Below are positions 52,054 to 61,328 of a DNA stretch of 64,000 bases, in pieces. Source of the stretch: Sulfurimonas sp. C5 (lineage in GTDB: Bacteria; Campylobacterota; Campylobacteria; Campylobacterales; Sulfurimonadaceae); contig NZ_JARXNQ010000001.1 of assembly GCF_029872055.1 (NCBI RefSeq), positions 310,001 to 374,000 on the forward strand, given 5' to 3'. How positions within the stretch are numbered: the first letter of the stretch is position 1; each line of letters opens with the position of its first letter. The translations under genes were made by a program, and so were the position numbers. The notes beneath the pieces were generated by a model. The model ran no database searches and was not told the origin of the DNA. It saw only the letters and a program-made list of their open reading frames with translations.

Positions 52054-54075
52054 ATGTTAAAAACTTTACTGATAGAGATAGGTGTTGAAGAGTTACCGGC
52101 TGTTCCACTGTTAAAAGAACTAAAAAATATAGAAAAAAAATACGCTGATATTTTAGAAAAACAGAATCTTTTATGTGAATTTGAGTTTTACTATACACCT
52201 CGCCGTTTAGTAATTTGGCATAGAGAATTTAAAGTTGCACAAGATGATTCTGTTGAAGAGTTTTTCGGTGCTCCTCTAGCAGTAGCTTATAAAGATGGAG
52301 AAGCTACTCCTGCAGCACACGGTTTTGCAAAAAAATGTGGTGTTTCATTAGATGAAATTACAACAGCTGACAAAGAAGGTAAAGAAGTGCTTTACTATAA
52401 AAAAGATGTAGCTGGAAAAGCATCTGCTGAATTACTTCCTGAGATCATTGAGGCATGGATCAAATCACTGGATTTCGGTAAATCAATGAGATGGGGTTCT
52501 TTAGATGAAAGTTTTATCCGTCCTATCCGTTGGGTAAACGTACTTTTAGGTGATGAACTTGTAGATATGGAACTCTACGGAGTGAAATCTTCAAAAACTA
52601 CTTTTGTTCATCGTATTGCAAATTTTGATGCCGTAAGTATTGACGGTGCTAAAGAATATTTTAACAAGCTTTCTGAAAACGGTGTATTACTTTTCCCTGA
52701 AGAGCGTGCACAAAAGATTTTAAAAGATATTGAAGCGCTTGAATCTCAAAACTCTATAAAAGTTGAAATTGATGAAGAGTTATTTCAAGAGGTTGTTGCA
52801 ATCAATGAAAATCCGACAGCACTACTCGGGTCATTTGATGAAGAGTTCTTAGCACTACCACCTGAAGTAATCATCACTTCTATGAAAGAACACCAAAGAT
52901 ACTTTCCAGTATTTAAAGATGGACAACTGACAAATAAGTTTGTTGTCGTTGCTAATGCATATACAAATGACTTTTCAGAAGTTATTGCAGGAAACGAAAG
53001 AGTACTTCGTCCACGTTTGGCTGACGGTATGTTCTTCTGGGAAAATGATCTTAAAAATGGTCTAAGTACTGCAGGACTGGAAAAGATTACATTCTTTAAA
53101 GGTCTTGGAAGTGTTGCAGACAAGATCCAAAGAGAAGCTAAAATAGCAGGAATCCTATTTGATAAATTTGCTATAGATGCTTCCAAAGAGGATCTTACAA
53201 CTGCAGTCGAACTGGCAAAAGCCGACCTTATGAGTGAAATGGTATATGAGTTTACAGAGCTTCAGGGTTTAATGGGATACTACTATGCTCAAAAAGCGGG
53301 TTACAGTGATGCAGTAGCAGTTGCAATTAAAGAGCAGTACCTTCCAGACGGTGAAGAGAGTGAACTACCATCAACACCATTAAGTGCAATTGTAGCTCTT
53401 AGTTTAAAACTTGATACTCTTTTGGCACTTTTTAGTATTGATCAAATACCAACAGGTTCACGTGACCCGTTTGCACTTCGCCGTGCAGTAAACGGTATTG
53501 CAAGAATTGTAAATGAGTTTGGTTTCAAATTTGATATTGTGAATGATGTTAAAGAACTTTCAGCTCTTTATGAAAATAAAATTGATGTTGAAAAACTAGA
53601 GGGATTCATTTTAGAGCGTATTAAACGTTATTACAAAGTAAACCCTTCAATCATTGAAGCAGTTTTAGCTTCAGGTGAAAGAGAACTTTTAGCACTTGGT
53701 CAAAAAATCGATGCTCTGAATAATCTTGTAAACTCTGACGGATTCTCTGAAGTGAGTTCAACATTCAAAAGGGTTGCAAATATCACTAAAGATATGGATA
53801 TTTCTCAAGAATTTACAATCAATGAAGCTCTTTTTGAAGATGAAAGTGAAAAAGCTTTATTAGCTCGTTTTAATGAAGTTACATCAAAAGAGTATGAAAC
53901 CTATGAGTATGAACTTGATGCTCTTTTAGGATTAAAACCAGAGTTAGATAAATTTTTCGATTCTGTAATGGTTAATGCTGAAGATGAAGCGGTTAAAAAT
54001 AACCGTAAAGCACTTGTAAGTTCGATCTACAAAGCTATTTTCAAAATAGCAGATATTAAAGAAGTTAGTATTTAA
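52054..54075 (+). CDS. glyS: Glycine-tRNA ligase, beta subunit
   Basis: The beta subunit of the heterotetrameric glycyl-tRNA synthetase, which binds tRNA(Gly). It starts with the family mark LLIEIGVEELPA and carries FYYTPRRLVI, KSMRWGS...FIRPIRWVNVLLG, ERVLRPRLADGMFFWENDL and TGSRDPFALRRAVNGI. The C-terminal DALR-like anticodon-binding region lies in the last 100 residues. The length of 673 residues is normal. The alpha subunit gene glyQ is not in the window; the two are unlinked in many Campylobacterota. Confidence 0.96.
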   Translation: MLKTLLIEIGVEELPAVPLLKELKNIEKKYADILEKQNLLCEFEFYYTPRRLVIWHREFKVAQDDSVEEFFGAPLAVAYKDGEATPAAHGFAKKCGVSLDEITTADKEGKEVLYYKKDVAGKASAELLPEIIEAWIKSLDFGKSMRWGSLDESFIRPIRWVNVLLGDELVDMELYGVKSSKTTFVHRIANFDAVSIDGAKEYFNKLSENGVLLFPEERAQKILKDIEALESQNSIKVEIDEELFQEVVAINENPTALLGSFDEEFLALPPEVIITSMKEHQRYFPVFKDGQLTNKFVVVANAYTNDFSEVIAGNERVLRPRLADGMFFWENDLKNGLSTAGLEKITFFKGLGSVADKIQREAKIAGILFDKFAIDASKEDLTTAVELAKADLMSEMVYEFTELQGLMGYYYAQKAGYSDAVAVAIKEQYLPDGEESELPSTPLSAIVALSLKLDTLLALFSIDQIPTGSRDPFALRRAVNGIARIVNEFGFKFDIVNDVKELSALYENKIDVEKLEGFILERIKRYYKVNPSIIEAVLASGERELLALGQKIDALNNLVNSDGFSEVSSTFKRVANITKDMDISQEFTINEALFEDESEKALLARFNEVTSKEYETYEYELDALLGLKPELDKFFDSVMVNAEDEAVKNNRKALVSSIYKAIFKIADIKEVSI

Positions 54076-54078
54076 CAA

Positions 54079-55191
54079 ATGTATGATATTGCGATCGTAG
54101 GGGCTGGAATAAACGGCTGCCTAGTCGCATATCAATTAAAACTACTTGGTCAAAACGTTATAGTTTTTGACAAAGAAGGAATTGCTGCAGGCGGCAGCGG
54201 TGCAGCAGGAGCATTTTTATCCCCAAAGTTTGCCAAAAATGGGGAGTTAAAAGAACTTCTAAATTCTTCGTTAGATATTGCCTTAGATTTTTACACTACA
54301 CATTTTTCCAAGCACGTACAGCATTATAATCTTCTCCATATTGCCAAAGATGAAAAAGATGCAGATCATCTGCGTTTTTGTAAAGAGAATGATAATCTTG
54401 AACTTTTGGATAATCCTCCATTTATTCCTGAAGATGAATATATTTATACTTCAAAAAGTGCAATCGTCGATGCTCAAAGTATATGTAATGCCTTACTTGA
54501 AGATATAGAATATCAAACAGAGTCTATTGATACCTTGGAGTATCTACAAGGATATTGGCTTTTAAACAAGCATTACAAGGCAAAAAAAGTGCTATTGGCA
54601 ACGGGAGCATACGAGCATAATTTTTATGAACAGCCTTATAAAAATATACGCGGGATATGGGGTCACAGAATAGATGTCAGTACTTCTACCAAGAATGATA
54701 TTTCAATTCATCAGTTTGTTTCAATCTCTCCGGTAAAAGATAAAAAACTTGCAATCGGGGCTACACATAACGTTCATTATCATCCGCAAACTTCAAATGA
54801 ACCGTATAACTATGAAGCAGGGCGCTTAGAGCTTTTAGAAAAAGCAAATAGAACTTTAGAACTTCAAGATGTACAAGTACTTAAAGATTACGTTGGACTT
54901 CGCAGTGGAAGTGTTGACTATATGCCGTTAGTTGGTCAGATAGTTGATGTAAAGAGCAGTTTGGGAAAATTAACACGCAGAGAGATTGAACAAAAAAAGC
55001 CCGACTTTTCAAAATTGGTATATCACAATGAACTTTATATGATTAATGGAAGTGCAGGGTATGGATATGTTTTAGCACCATATTTGGCAATAACTTTGGC
55101 AAAAGCTATAGTGCAAAATGAAGAGATCCCCTTAGAATTGCTCCCGGCAAGATTTTTTTACCGCTGGGCAAAAAATAATAAGACTACCTAA
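54079..55191 (+). CDS. FAD-dependent oxidoreductase (DAO family, MnmC C-domain-like)
   Basis: The N-terminal dinucleotide-binding motif is IAIVGAGINGCLVAYQL. GGSGAAGAFLSPKFAKNGEL and the late GLRSGSVDYMPLVGQIVD plus GSAGYGYVLAPYLA fit the D-amino-acid oxidase family. The pattern and size (370 residues) resemble the oxidoreductase half of MnmC, which works on wobble uridine of tRNA. The methyltransferase half is absent, so this would be a stand-alone version, or an amino-acid/glycine oxidase. It starts 3 bases after the glyS stop. Its last 4 bases overlap the end of the convergent gene. Confidence 0.82.
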   Translation: MYDIAIVGAGINGCLVAYQLKLLGQNVIVFDKEGIAAGGSGAAGAFLSPKFAKNGELKELLNSSLDIALDFYTTHFSKHVQHYNLLHIAKDEKDADHLRFCKENDNLELLDNPPFIPEDEYIYTSKSAIVDAQSICNALLEDIEYQTESIDTLEYLQGYWLLNKHYKAKKVLLATGAYEHNFYEQPYKNIRGIWGHRIDVSTSTKNDISIHQFVSISPVKDKKLAIGATHNVHYHPQTSNEPYNYEAGRLELLEKANRTLELQDVQVLKDYVGLRSGSVDYMPLVGQIVDVKSSLGKLTRREIEQKKPDFSKLVYHNELYMINGSAGYGYVLAPYLAITLAKAIVQNEEIPLELLPARFFYRWAKNNKTT

Positions 55192-55919
55192 GGAAGTCTT
55201 ACGTTTTTTGGTGGAATTTCTGCAAATACTTCTTTAAAAGCGTTGGTAACAGTATCTTTTAGTTTACCGCCCATAGACGGAGAGATAAAGTAAGCTATTT
55301 TCATGGCTTCTGCTTCATCGTAGTTTTTGTCGTAAATAAATACAATTTGTTTGTCGAGTTTTTTCACGTGTTCTACCAAAGAGATAGCATAGAACGGAAC
55401 CATTTTGTGTAAACGCTCATATTTATGTCCCATACCAAAAAACACAAACTTGCCTGTCAGGCGTATATCTGAAAAATCGATGTAATTAAGTTCACGATCA
55501 AAATGTGTCAGCTGCATAGAGTTAAGTTTGTCTATATCTTTCTCAAAAAGATCGATAGTCGCATCATGTAATCCCTCGCGGTTATAGTTAAAAAGGTATC
55601 TAATCTCTACAAGTTTACCTGGATAAACTTTTTTCATCCCTGCATTGATCACATGGCTGACTGCATTATCGGAAAGCTCTATAAATTCATCATATTGTTC
55701 AAATCCTTCCTCTTGCAAAAACTTGCACACTTTCATCCCTTTAGGAGATGTTTCAGGATTTTGTAAATAGATTGTTCCTACAACATGTTTTCTCTTTTTT
55801 TTGAGCATATTTTCTAAATCTTGAGTCGTAATTTGCTCATCACCTTCATTGAAGTATATATAATGCTCTACAAGGTAATCCATATCGAAATTTGTTTTGT
55901 ATTTCCCAAATATTTGCAT
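55188..55919 (-). CDS. Unknown conserved-looking soluble protein
   Basis: I do not recognise this 243-residue protein. It has no signal peptide or membrane helix. Two halves can be seen. An N-terminal part is rich in charged helices with one Cys (KGMKVCKFLQEEGFEQY). A C-terminal part looks alpha/beta (LTGKFVFFGMGHKYERLHKMV; KQIVFIYDKNYDEAEAMKIAYF). The start is the ATG at 55919 with GGAG upstream (CCTTGGAGTAAAG). It is flanked by convergent and divergent plus-strand genes, so it is transcribed alone. Confidence 0.75.
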   Translation of the reverse strand: MQIFGKYKTNFDMDYLVEHYIYFNEGDEQITTQDLENMLKKKRKHVVGTIYLQNPETSPKGMKVCKFLQEEGFEQYDEFIELSDNAVSHVINAGMKKVYPGKLVEIRYLFNYNREGLHDATIDLFEKDIDKLNSMQLTHFDRELNYIDFSDIRLTGKFVFFGMGHKYERLHKMVPFYAISLVEHVKKLDKQIVFIYDKNYDEAEAMKIAYFISPSMGGKLKDTVTNAFKEVFAEIPPKNVRLP

Positions 55920-55968
55920 TCTTTACTCCAAGGTTTAAATTATTAGTGAATTATACTAAAATAACATT

Positions 55969-56736
55969 ATGATTTATATAGCCTTTATACTCTTTACCTT
56001 ATTTATCCTCATTTTTGCTTTTTATCAATGGCAATATTTTATGATATTTTCCCCTACATATATAGTCGATAGACGTTTGTGTAATCAATGTCAGATGCTA
56101 GAGATAGTAACTGATGATGAAGTAAAGTTAGAAGGTGTAGTGTATGAACCAAAAGACTTTAATGCAACTATGCTTTTTTTTGCAGGAAGAAGTCATGACA
56201 GTATAGCTCTCATTCAGAAACTTCAAGCTGCTTATCCTAAAACAAGAATTATTACCTTTAATTACCGTTCTTACGGACTCAATAAAGGAAAAATATGTGA
56301 GAAAAAAATGTTTGAAGATGCACTTCAAATTGCCAAAATTGTACATAGAAATTACGGAGACTTTTATCTTTTAGGATTTTCCATCGGTTCAAGTTTGGCA
56401 AGTTATGTTGCTTCAAAAATGGATGTGAAAGCTTTGTTCTTAATAGGAGCATTTGACTCTATTCCTGCTATTGCACAAAAAAAGTTTGGTTTCAGAATAG
56501 CTGAATCATTAATTCGTTATAAATTTCCCACTATTGAATTTTTAAAAACTGTTCACGTTCAGACATATCTTTTTGTAAGTACTGATGATGAGACTACTTA
56601 TATAGAAAATGCCAGAAAGTTGTCTGAAAACATAAACAACTTAGTGTTATATAAAGAGTATGAAAACCGTACGCATAAAGAAGTTTTATGGGATGAAGAT
56701 GTTATTACAAAAATAAACGGAGTACTAAATAGATGA
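55969..56736 (+). CDS. Membrane-anchored alpha/beta hydrolase
   Basis: One N-terminal membrane helix (about 2-20) anchors an alpha/beta-hydrolase domain. The nucleophile serine is in LLGFSIGSSLA (near residue 142), the acid probably in VSTDDETTY, and the histidine in NRTHKEVLW at the end. The oxyanion region is FFAGRSHDS. It resembles YfhR/BEM46-type serine hydrolases. The substrate is unknown. The last 4 bases overlap the next gene (ATGA-type coupling). Confidence 0.85.
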   Translation: MIYIAFILFTLFILIFAFYQWQYFMIFSPTYIVDRRLCNQCQMLEIVTDDEVKLEGVVYEPKDFNATMLFFAGRSHDSIALIQKLQAAYPKTRIITFNYRSYGLNKGKICEKKMFEDALQIAKIVHRNYGDFYLLGFSIGSSLASYVASKMDVKALFLIGAFDSIPAIAQKKFGFRIAESLIRYKFPTIEFLKTVHVQTYLFVSTDDETTYIENARKLSENINNLVLYKEYENRTHKEVLWDEDVITKINGVLNR

Positions 56737-57488
56737 GTTTTGGATTATTTATAAAGAAGTTTGTGAGTTTCTTTTTTGAGCCTATAGGTATCGTTATTAC
56801 ACTGTTTGTGATAGGATTATATTACCTTTATCAAAAAAAACACTATAAAGCAGAACAGTTTTTACTTGGAAGTGTCTTAGTACTTGCATTGTTTGCTTAT
56901 CCTCCTTTTTCAAATTTTTTGGTCAAGAAATTAGAAAACCAATATCCAAAATATGATTACTCTCAAAATATAAAATATATACATGTACTTGGAAATGGGC
57001 ATACTACTGATTCTACACAGCCACTATCTTCTCAAATAGCTAGTTCTGGAGTGAAGAGAATTTTAGAAGGGATTATCATTCACAATAAGATACCGGGATC
57101 AAAAATTATTTTTACCGGATATGCAGGAAATACAGATGTGGCAAATGCAGTCATGAATGCAAAACTTTCCTATGCTCTAGGAACAGATCAAAATAGTACT
57201 ATTATCAATCCTAAACCTGAAGACACACGTGAAGAAGCAGAGTTTACAAAAACAATTGTAGGTGATGAGCCTTTTGTTTTAGTAACTTCGGCTTCACATA
57301 TGCCACGTGCGATGATGCTGTTTCAATCTTACGGGATGCATCCTATCGCAGCACCGACAGCATTTTATAAAGATAATAATATGAGTTGGTTAAGTGCACC
57401 AAACAGTGGAGCTTTATTTGTATCTACACTTGCTATGCATGAATATATAGGTATGTTGTATGCAAAAATCAGAGGAGTTTTTTCATAA
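56733..57488 (+). CDS. YdcF/ElyC-family (DUF218) membrane protein
   Basis: Two N-terminal membrane helices (about 15-32 and 40-58) and a DUF218 domain. Typical motifs are IHVLGNGHT (in place of the usual VLGGG), SSGVKRILEGI, KIIFTGYAG, EDTREEAEFTK, LVTSASHMPRAMMLF and the late HEYIGMLYAKI. ElyC-type members act in cell-envelope synthesis at the undecaprenyl-lipid stage. The gene is coupled to the hydrolase upstream and its last 20 bases overlap the convergent gene. Confidence 0.87.
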   Translation: MSFGLFIKKFVSFFFEPIGIVITLFVIGLYYLYQKKHYKAEQFLLGSVLVLALFAYPPFSNFLVKKLENQYPKYDYSQNIKYIHVLGNGHTTDSTQPLSSQIASSGVKRILEGIIIHNKIPGSKIIFTGYAGNTDVANAVMNAKLSYALGTDQNSTIINPKPEDTREEAEFTKTIVGDEPFVLVTSASHMPRAMMLFQSYGMHPIAAPTAFYKDNNMSWLSAPNSGALFVSTLAMHEYIGMLYAKIRGVFS

Positions 57489-58272
57489 GCTCTATATGGT
57501 AAGATTCTTGAAAATTTATAAAGTCAAAAAACTTACTTAACTTCTCATCTTTAATCGCTTCACTGAGTTGTTTACACATCTCTTTTGCAGCTTCCTCTTC
57601 AGCTATGCCATCTATAACAAATTTATTTAGATCTGTAACCATATATGTCATTTCATGAAGTTGTCTAGGGACCGATAGTATCCCTAACTTTGACATCATA
57701 TTTCCAAAAGATTTTAGATGAAAATGCGATTCATCAATAAGGTCTTGAAATATGTTAAAATGGAGATGATTTTTTGTTCTTGCTTGCATATATGCATAGA
57801 CTAAAATTAATTCATACTCCTTATACGATTCTTCAAATAAAAAGAGTGTTAAGGCATCAATACTTGATTGATCAAGATTTTCCCACTCTCTTTGCATATT
57901 AAAAGCGGTTACGGTTTGCTTTTTATTCTCATCTGTCAGGAGTTGATCAATATATTCTAATAAATAAGCATCATCAGTTTTTAATCGTTGACCTAAAATA
58001 GAAGCAGGGTAGTATTGTTGAGTTGTAAAGATTTGTATTTTTAAAGTTTCTAAGATTTCAGATACATTTTGATGTTTTTGGAGTTGGTAGTCTCGATCGT
58101 AGTTATAGTCATCGTTACTTTCTAAAATATCACTTCCCAGCCATTTCATATGACGAAAAGCAATTTGGGAGAAATCATATAAGCGTGCTTTGATCTCTTC
58201 ATCGTTGATTGCAAAAGAGCTAAATAAAATACCTAACCAAAGTTCGTGTTTCTTTTGATATGTTTTATTCAT
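57469..58272 (-). CDS. Ferritin-like diiron-type helical protein (tentative)
   Basis: A 267-residue, all-helical soluble protein. EEESYK-type and E-x-x-H motifs of ferritin-like proteins are visible: EESYKEYELILVY, IDESHFHLKSFGNMMSKLG and FQESYHIELMKKL, plus FRHMKWLG in the first helix. Together they could bind two irons, but the first helix has His rather than Glu, so this is tentative. The ATG at 58272 is inside the stop of the IscU-like gene and has GAGGTGG upstream; a GTG 15 bases earlier is less likely. Coupling to an Fe-S scaffold suggests iron supply or protection. It overlaps the convergent gene by 20 bases. Confidence 0.6.
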   Translation of the reverse strand: MNKTYQKKHELWLGILFSSFAINDEEIKARLYDFSQIAFRHMKWLGSDILESNDDYNYDRDYQLQKHQNVSEILETLKIQIFTTQQYYPASILGQRLKTDDAYLLEYIDQLLTDENKKQTVTAFNMQREWENLDQSSIDALTLFLFEESYKEYELILVYAYMQARTKNHLHFNIFQDLIDESHFHLKSFGNMMSKLGILSVPRQLHEMTYMVTDLNKFVIDGIAEEEAAKEMCKQLSEAIKDEKLSKFFDFINFQESYHIELMKKLL

Positions 58273-58720
58273 TTTCTTCCACCTCACAACTCTCTTTCAT
58301 TTTTAGAACATGCAACTCTTCTTTTGCACCGTTGAGAATATTTTCATAGTTTTTGATTGAAGCTATAAATGCAGTAAAAACAATATCTGCACATACTTTT
58401 TGTTGCGGTGTCATACTTCCTAGTTTTTCATTCATTTTTTGAATTGCTTTATTCGCATATTCTAAAGTATTATTTTTAATCATTTCTGTATACATCGAAC
58501 CTATAACGACGGTGTCTTGACACCCATTTGTTGCAAAACGAACATCTGTAATAGTTTCGTCTTCAAGCTTTGTATAGAAAATAACGTATTCTTTTGTTTT
58601 TTCATCTAGTGCTACTCCTACACCATCAGCACCATCCAGTTTACCGTAGTTTTTAGGATTCATTAAATGTTCAAGAGTTTCTGGATTTATCCCTTCTGGA
58701 ATTTTTACATTTTCAAACAT
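58265..58720 (-). CDS. IscU/NifU-N-like iron-sulfur scaffold, first cysteine missing
   Basis: A 151-residue protein of the IscU family. MNPKNYGKLDGADGVG (about 20-35) and NGCQDTVVIGSMYTEMI match the fold. Canonical scaffolds have three cluster cysteines. Here C67 and C110 (KVCADIVF) correspond to the second and third, while the first (GAPACGD region) is replaced by VALDEKTKE. A further C145 is in a charged tail. Cluster assembly may be altered. No cysteine desulfurase is adjacent. The gene is coupled to the ferritin-like gene by an 8-base overlap. Confidence 0.82.
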   Translation of the reverse strand: MFENVKIPEGINPETLEHLMNPKNYGKLDGADGVGVALDEKTKEYVIFYTKLEDETITDVRFATNGCQDTVVIGSMYTEMIKNNTLEYANKAIQKMNEKLGSMTPQQKVCADIVFTAFIASIKNYENILNGAKEELHVLKMKESCEVEENE

Positions 58721-58732
58721 GAAGAGTCCTTT

Positions 58733-59443
58733 TTAATATTTCACTTTAGCAAGATAGAGACCATTGGCAGGTGCAGGTTTGAGCTTGTGATTGATTTTAC
58801 AGTTTAGTTTTTCGTGAATCTGCTGACTGCTTAGATCAAGCAAAGCACCAACCATAAAACGTATTTGTGTACGTAAATAACCGTTTGCTTCAAAATAGAG
58901 GACGATATACTCTTTGTGTTTATACGCAAATGCTTTATATATTTCGCGTACGGAGCTTTTTGTATCACTGCCTGTTTTCATAAAGTTTGCAAAGTCATGT
59001 TGACCGATGAAGAGTTTTATATTTTGCTGTAAGATATTGAAATTAGGTTCTTCAAGAAAAGTTACAAAATCTGCTTCAAAAGGGTTTGATTGTCCCGTTT
59101 TAATAATATATCTGTATACGCGTGATTTTGCGGAGTATCGGGCATGAAAATTATTTTGAACATGAAATACTTTTTTGACCTTTATGCTGGATGGAAGCAT
59201 CTCATTTAAAACACGTTTGAGTTTATTTAAGTCTGTCCAGAAATCGGGCAAATCAACATGAGCTACTTGATATGAAGCATGTACACCTTTATCTGTCCTA
59301 CCGCTGGCAACAGTTTTTTCTTCAATACCGAGTCGTCGTAATACATGCTCGAGTTGACCAAAAACAGTATTGTGTGAACTTTTTTGGACCTGAGAACCTA
59401 AAAAGTGCGTACCGTTGTAAGCCAGAACAAACGCTACTCTCAT
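58733..59443 (-). CDS. truA: tRNA pseudouridine synthase A
   Basis: TruA makes pseudouridine at positions 38-40 of the tRNA anticodon arm. It begins MRVAFVLAYNGTHFLGSQ; the catalytic aspartate is in ASGRTDKGVHA (near residue 52), and RYIIKTG and FLRTQIRFMVGALLD-like segments follow (here GYLRTQIRFMVGALL). Length 236 residues, normal for the phylum. It is the downstream member of the gene run that begins with glmU. Confidence 0.95.
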   Translation of the reverse strand: MRVAFVLAYNGTHFLGSQVQKSSHNTVFGQLEHVLRRLGIEEKTVASGRTDKGVHASYQVAHVDLPDFWTDLNKLKRVLNEMLPSSIKVKKVFHVQNNFHARYSAKSRVYRYIIKTGQSNPFEADFVTFLEEPNFNILQQNIKLFIGQHDFANFMKTGSDTKSSVREIYKAFAYKHKEYIVLYFEANGYLRTQIRFMVGALLDLSSQQIHEKLNCKINHKLKPAPANGLYLAKVKY

Positions 59444-59445
59444 AA

Positions 59446-60510
59446 TTAAAATCTTTTAGTAATAGTTTGTCTATAAATATAATATGTTCCTAAAAGCCAC
59501 AAAGTAGTTACAAGGTAAATTGCATGAAAACCAAGAACACGATGTAAGGACATAGAAGTTGCATAATATAGAATAATACTCAAAAAGATATAGAGGTAAA
59601 TCTTAGATTTTTGATGTCTAGCATGGACAACTCCTATAGCTACTACTAAAAAGATTGAAAGTACCGGAAAAAGGCTCAATAATGTATTAGTAATTATAAG
59701 TCTTTCTCGTGTTTTACGGGTTTGGTTTTCTAACCATTTTTCCGCATACGTCATACTGTCTATATTTTTTGGTAGCCAATATTCAAGAGGAGTTTTGTAT
59801 GCTCGTTGGTATGATTGTAAACTATTATAAATAGTCATTTCATCAAAATTTATTTGGGTAAATTTTTTTTCTGAATAACTATATCCTTGACCGGTTTTTA
59901 GTTCAAGTTGTAGTGCACCATCCTCATTAATTACATTTGCATGCTTTGCAGAGATGAGGATCTCTTCATTATTCTCTTTATTAAATAACAAGACATCTTC
60001 ATATCTTCTATTCTTTTTATCTTCTTTACCAATATACAATAACCAAGGACCGAAGTTGTTTCCAAATTCGCTAGCAGAGAGATTGAATTTTGCTTCATTC
60101 TTTTTTTTATCAATAAAATTATCAGAAAGGTTATTTGTGTGTGGATAGAGTACAAGGTAGTCTATAAAAAGTAAGGTTGTTAGTAAAAATGCTGGAATAA
60201 ATAATATTTTAACCAAAAAAGATGGTTTGATTCCAAGGGCAAAAATTACGACTATTTCATTATCGTTAGAGAGTTTGAATATCGAGAGTACTGCCGCTAC
60301 AAAAAAAGATATAGGAAGTGTGTAAAACAAGATATCAGGCAACACAAACATATAGAGTTTAATCATGTCTAAAAGCGAAAGTTTAATAATTGCGGTATAC
60401 GTCGCCAGTTTAATTGAAAAGATCATAGATGCAATTACAAACAGTGGTAAAAACATCGATAAAAATACTGAAGAAAGATTAGAAAGTATATAACGTCTTA
60501 ATTTATCCAT
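59446..60510 (-). CDS. LptF/LptG-family permease (YjgP/YjgQ)
   Basis: An inner-membrane subunit of the lipopolysaccharide export machine, pulling LPS out of the membrane with LptB. Helices sit at about 14-34, 45-75 and 98-120. A periplasmic jellyroll part lies between about 125 and 255 (NLSASEFGNNFGPWLLYIGKED). Three more helices close the protein at about 275-350. The 354 residues are normal. LptF and LptG cannot be told apart here. It starts where the prepilin peptidase gene ends, sharing one base. Confidence 0.9.
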   Translation of the reverse strand: MDKLRRYILSNLSSVFLSMFLPLFVIASMIFSIKLATYTAIIKLSLLDMIKLYMFVLPDILFYTLPISFFVAAVLSIFKLSNDNEIVVIFALGIKPSFLVKILFIPAFLLTTLLFIDYLVLYPHTNNLSDNFIDKKKNEAKFNLSASEFGNNFGPWLLYIGKEDKKNRRYEDVLLFNKENNEEILISAKHANVINEDGALQLELKTGQGYSYSEKKFTQINFDEMTIYNSLQSYQRAYKTPLEYWLPKNIDSMTYAEKWLENQTRKTRERLIITNTLLSLFPVLSIFLVVAIGVVHARHQKSKIYLYIFLSIILYYATSMSLHRVLGFHAIYLVTTLWLLGTYYIYRQTITKRF

Positions 60511-61328
60511 TAAAAGTTTGCCTCAAGAAAAGCTAAAAATTGTGAGTCATAGACAAAAGTAATAATTGTCGCCAGTGCCAAAAATGGTACAAAAGGTACA
60601 CGTTGCTCTTCTGCTGGTCTCTTTAATAGTAAAAGCATGACAGGAAGTGCTAAAATTGCCGATAAAAAGATTGCGAAAAGGCCCAATTTAATACCAAGCA
60701 ATGCTCCCATAGTAGCCGCTACCATAATATCACCTTCCCCCATTGCTTCTATCATAGGTGTACGATCAAAATATTTATTCCATGATGTTTTTGTTTTGAG
60801 TCCAGCACGATATACCGATGATGTAAGATAATAAGAAAGTGCAAAACGAAGTAGTGTAAATCCACCTGCAAACAAAAGTGCATTTTGAGCATGTGTTAAA
60901 AATATTTGCGGTGAAGAAGCCCCTGCAACAGCAAAAATAATGGCTAGGAGATTGAGTGAATCTGGAACCATTTTGTATTTAAAGTCAATCATGGAAAGTG
61001 CTAAAAGCATTAAAAAACTCATAGCGATAAAAAAAGCAGGAATATTAACTCCGTATTTCGAAGCAACCAGAAAAAAAATAATTCCTGAACTTAGCTCTAT
61101 TATAGGATATTGCATAGAAATTTTAGCTTTACAATATGCACATTTCCCACCTAAAAATATCCAAGACAAAAGAGGAATATTATGCCACGGTTTTAGCGGT
61201 GTATTACATGATGTACAATGAGAAGGTATAAAAATAACACTTTCCCCTTCAGGTATACGTAAAATAACGACATTTAAAAACGAGCCAAATAAAATACCAA
61301 AGAGTGCTGCTAAAAGTAATTCCATCAT
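60510..61328 (-). CDS. Prepilin peptidase (A24 aspartic protease family)
   Basis: A polytopic membrane enzyme that cleaves and methylates type IV pilin-like or type II secretion pseudopilin precursors. The N-terminal methylase part has the zinc-type cysteines CTSC and CAYC and the start FGSFLNVVILRIP. The catalytic aspartates are in MIDFKYKMVPD and AMGEGDIMVAA (GxGD). Length 272, complete. In Campylobacter the matching gene serves natural transformation; no pilin gene is in this window. Two adjacent ATG codons are possible starts. It overlaps uppS by 4 bases. Confidence 0.93.
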   Translation of the reverse strand: MMELLLAALFGILFGSFLNVVILRIPEGESVIFIPSHCTSCNTPLKPWHNIPLLSWIFLGGKCAYCKAKISMQYPIIELSSGIIFFLVASKYGVNIPAFFIAMSFLMLLALSMIDFKYKMVPDSLNLLAIIFAVAGASSPQIFLTHAQNALLFAGGFTLLRFALSYYLTSSVYRAGLKTKTSWNKYFDRTPMIEAMGEGDIMVAATMGALLGIKLGLFAIFLSAILALPVMLLLLKRPAEEQRVPFVPFLALATIITFVYDSQFLAFLEANF

